A DNA stretch of 6,837 nt from an uncultured Verrucomicrobiota bacterium (lineage in GTDB: Bacteria > Verrucomicrobiota > Verrucomicrobiia > Limisphaerales > UBA1096): positions 1 to 6,837 of the forward strand of contig CAJXAU010000089.1 of NCBI GenBank assembly GCA_913050205.1, written 5' to 3'. The stretch's first letter is position 1. The number at the start of each line of letters is the position of its first letter. Under the pieces are notes generated by a model. It saw nothing but the letters and a program-made list of their open reading frames with translations, searched no databases and was not told where the DNA came from. Made by a program: the position numbers and the translations under genes. Of this stretch, positions 5,621-6,837 are shown one piece after another.

Positions 5621-6837
5621 TCAGGCCTGCTGGATGGTTGGACTGCCGTTCTCGAGGACGAGTGAGGTGCGTTTGGTCACCTTGCCATCGGGGGTGGTTA
5701 CTTTATCGACGACCATGTAATCGCTCGTCCACGTTTTCTGTGTGAGCGTGCAGCGGACGTAGCCGCGCTGGCGGTTGTGAAACTTGATGAACGGGTTGTC
5801 GGACAGCAGTTTGTCGTGGTTGGATGAACGGTCCTGACCATCGCCGCCACTGGAAATGGATGTACCAACGAACTCAGCTGCCACTGCCGGGGAGTCCATC
5901 TTGCGGTCGTCAATGCGAAGTTCGTTTACCCAGTTTGAATGAATGTCGCCGGTGAGTACGACCGGGTTGTTGATCTTGCGGTCAGCCATAAAGCGAATCA
6001 GATCCATTCGCTCGTGGGTGTAGCCGGGCCACTGATCCATCGAGTAGCTCATCGGGTTGTCGCCGTTGGGTGAGCCGACCATGCCCATCATCACCTGTTG
6101 CGCGAGGATGTTCCACGTGCCGCGGGATTGGATGAGCGATTGCTTGAGCCAGTTGCGTTGCTTGGCTCCAAGCATGGTGTTTTCCGGGTTGAGCGCAGCC
6201 TCATTAAGGCTTGAGCGTACGTCGTTGTTTGGCTGGTCACTCCGGTATTGGCGACCGTCGAGCACCATAAATTCTGCCAATTGGCCAAACGCACCGCGGC
6301 GGTAAAGCTGCAGGTTTGGCCCGGCCGGCAGGGAGGTGCGGCGCAGCGGCATGTTCTCGTAATAAGCCTGATACGCAGCGGCACGCCGAATGAGAAAATC
6401 GACCGGCTTGACGTTTTTTTGCTCAGAGATTTCGTCCGCGCAGTTGTTGTCCAGTTCGTGGTCGTCCCACGTCACGAACCACGGGCAACGCGCGTGGATT
6501 TTTTGCAGGGACGCATCCATCTTGTACTGGGCGTGGCGCACGCGGTATTCGGACAGCGTCACGATCTCCTTGCCGTGGTGCTTGCGAACATCCCCTTGGT
6601 TGCCGGCGATGTACTCATAAATGTAGTCGCCCAAGTGGAACACGAGGTCGAGTTCGTCCTGAGCCATCCGCTCGTACGCGGTGTAGTAGCCCTGCTCAAG
6701 GCTTTGGCATGAGGCAAAGGCAAACGACATCTGTTTGGGATTGGTGAAGCGCTTGGGCATCGTGCGTGTTCGACCGACCACGCTCTCCTCGCCGTTGACG
6801 CTGAAGCGGTACCAGTACCATGTGTCCGGCTTGAGTT
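5621..6837 (-). CDS. phoD: PhoD-family alkaline phosphatase/phosphodiesterase, N-terminus beyond window edge
   Basis: The visible frame gives 404 residues to the stop at 5621 and runs open to the right edge. An internal GTG at 6781 could be mistaken for the start, but the 18 codons upstream (LKPDTWYWYRFSVNG...) are the end of the usual PhoD N-terminal beta domain, so the gene continues outside. PhoD enzymes hydrolyse phosphate mono- and diesters outside the cytoplasmic membrane with Fe3+ and Ca2+, and are normally exported by Tat. In visible-fragment numbering, the metallophosphatase motifs are FASCQS with metal-ligand C43, HLGDYIYEY with D70 and Y73, WDDHELDNN at 123-131, and LTGDIHSNW with D297 and H299. 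The set is complete, so activity is expected. The signal peptide cannot be seen. Its stop is three bases from the start of the cupredoxin/propeller gene, suggesting one transcript. Regulation by phosphate is typical of the family but no Pho box can be checked here. Confidence 0.95.
   Translation of the reverse strand, partial: LKPDTWYWYRFSVNGEESVVGRTRTMPKRFTNPKQMSFAFASCQSLEQGYYTAYERMAQDELDLVFHLGDYIYEYIAGNQGDVRKHHGKEIVTLSEYRVRHAQYKMDASLQKIHARCPWFVTWDDHELDNNCADEISEQKNVKPVDFLIRRAAAYQAYYENMPLRRTSLPAGPNLQLYRRGAFGQLAEFMVLDGRQYRSDQPNNDVRSSLNEAALNPENTMLGAKQRNWLKQSLIQSRGTWNILAQQVMMGMVGSPNGDNPMSYSMDQWPGYTHERMDLIRFMADRKINNPVVLTGDIHSNWVNELRIDDRKMDSPAVAAEFVGTSISSGGDGQDRSSNHDKLLSDNPFIKFHNRQRGYVRCTLTQKTWTSDYMVVDKVTTPDGKVTKRTSLVLENGSPTIQQA
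6159..6174. repeat. Inverted repeat TGCTTGG-CT-CCAAGCA within the phoD-like gene
   Basis: Seven-base arms around two bases, matching the half-sites of the main palindrome with the centre changed from GGCC to GGCTCC. It encodes Met-Leu-Gly-Ala-Lys-Gln. It could be a diverged relative of the repeat or coincidence. Confidence 0.4.

Noticed and set aside
6779..6781. GTG as the true start of the phoD-like gene
   Set aside because: The frame continues upstream to the window edge with sequence typical of the PhoD N-terminal domain, so this valine is internal.
1..6837. CRISPR arrays, tRNA or rRNA genes, insertion sequences, phage or defence genes
   Set aside because: No regularly spaced direct repeats, RNA gene signatures, transposase or defence motifs were seen; almost the whole window is covered by five ordinary coding genes.

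Overview
The window (roughly 60 percent G+C by eye) is a compact bacterial segment with five genes, all on the minus strand. In order of transcription they are: a PhoD-type phosphodiesterase/alkaline phosphatase whose N-terminus lies beyond the right edge; a 904-residue secreted protein joining an azurin-like copper domain to a DUF6797-like region and a sugar-dehydrogenase-like beta-propeller; an ankyrin-repeat lipoprotein; an HpcH/HpaI-family aldolase; and a metal-dependent amidohydrolase cut off by the left edge. No RNA genes, CRISPR array, insertion sequence or tRNA were seen. The large secreted cupredoxin/DUF6797/propeller architecture beside a PhoD enzyme is typical of the Planctomycetota-Verrucomicrobiota group. 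That assignment is inference from protein types, not from a marker gene.

Layout: bases 5621-6837 hold phoD-like coding sequence, with only three bases between its stop and the start of the 904-codon gene (2903-5617). A 59-base gap precedes the ankyrin lipoprotein (2082-2843). A gap of about 127 bases, rich in a CTTGGCCAAG palindrome, separates it from the aldolase gene (1190-1954). The aldolase stop and the amidohydrolase start overlap as ATGA, so these two are probably translationally coupled.

Functionally there seem to be two modules. The first is an exported set (PhoD phosphatase, copper/propeller protein, lipoprotein) acting outside the cytoplasmic membrane on phosphate esters and perhaps sugars or polymers. 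The second is a catabolic pair (a class II pyruvate-type aldolase with an amidohydrolase) that could act on the same small substrate. Substrates cannot be read from the sequence.

The most unusual signal is at DNA level. The 10-mer palindrome CTTGGCCAAG occurs four times exactly and twice with one mismatch, in intergenic and coding DNA. Its TTGGCCAA core falls in all three reading frames of the large gene within 94 bases, which suggests a selected or spreading DNA motif rather than a protein-level repeat.
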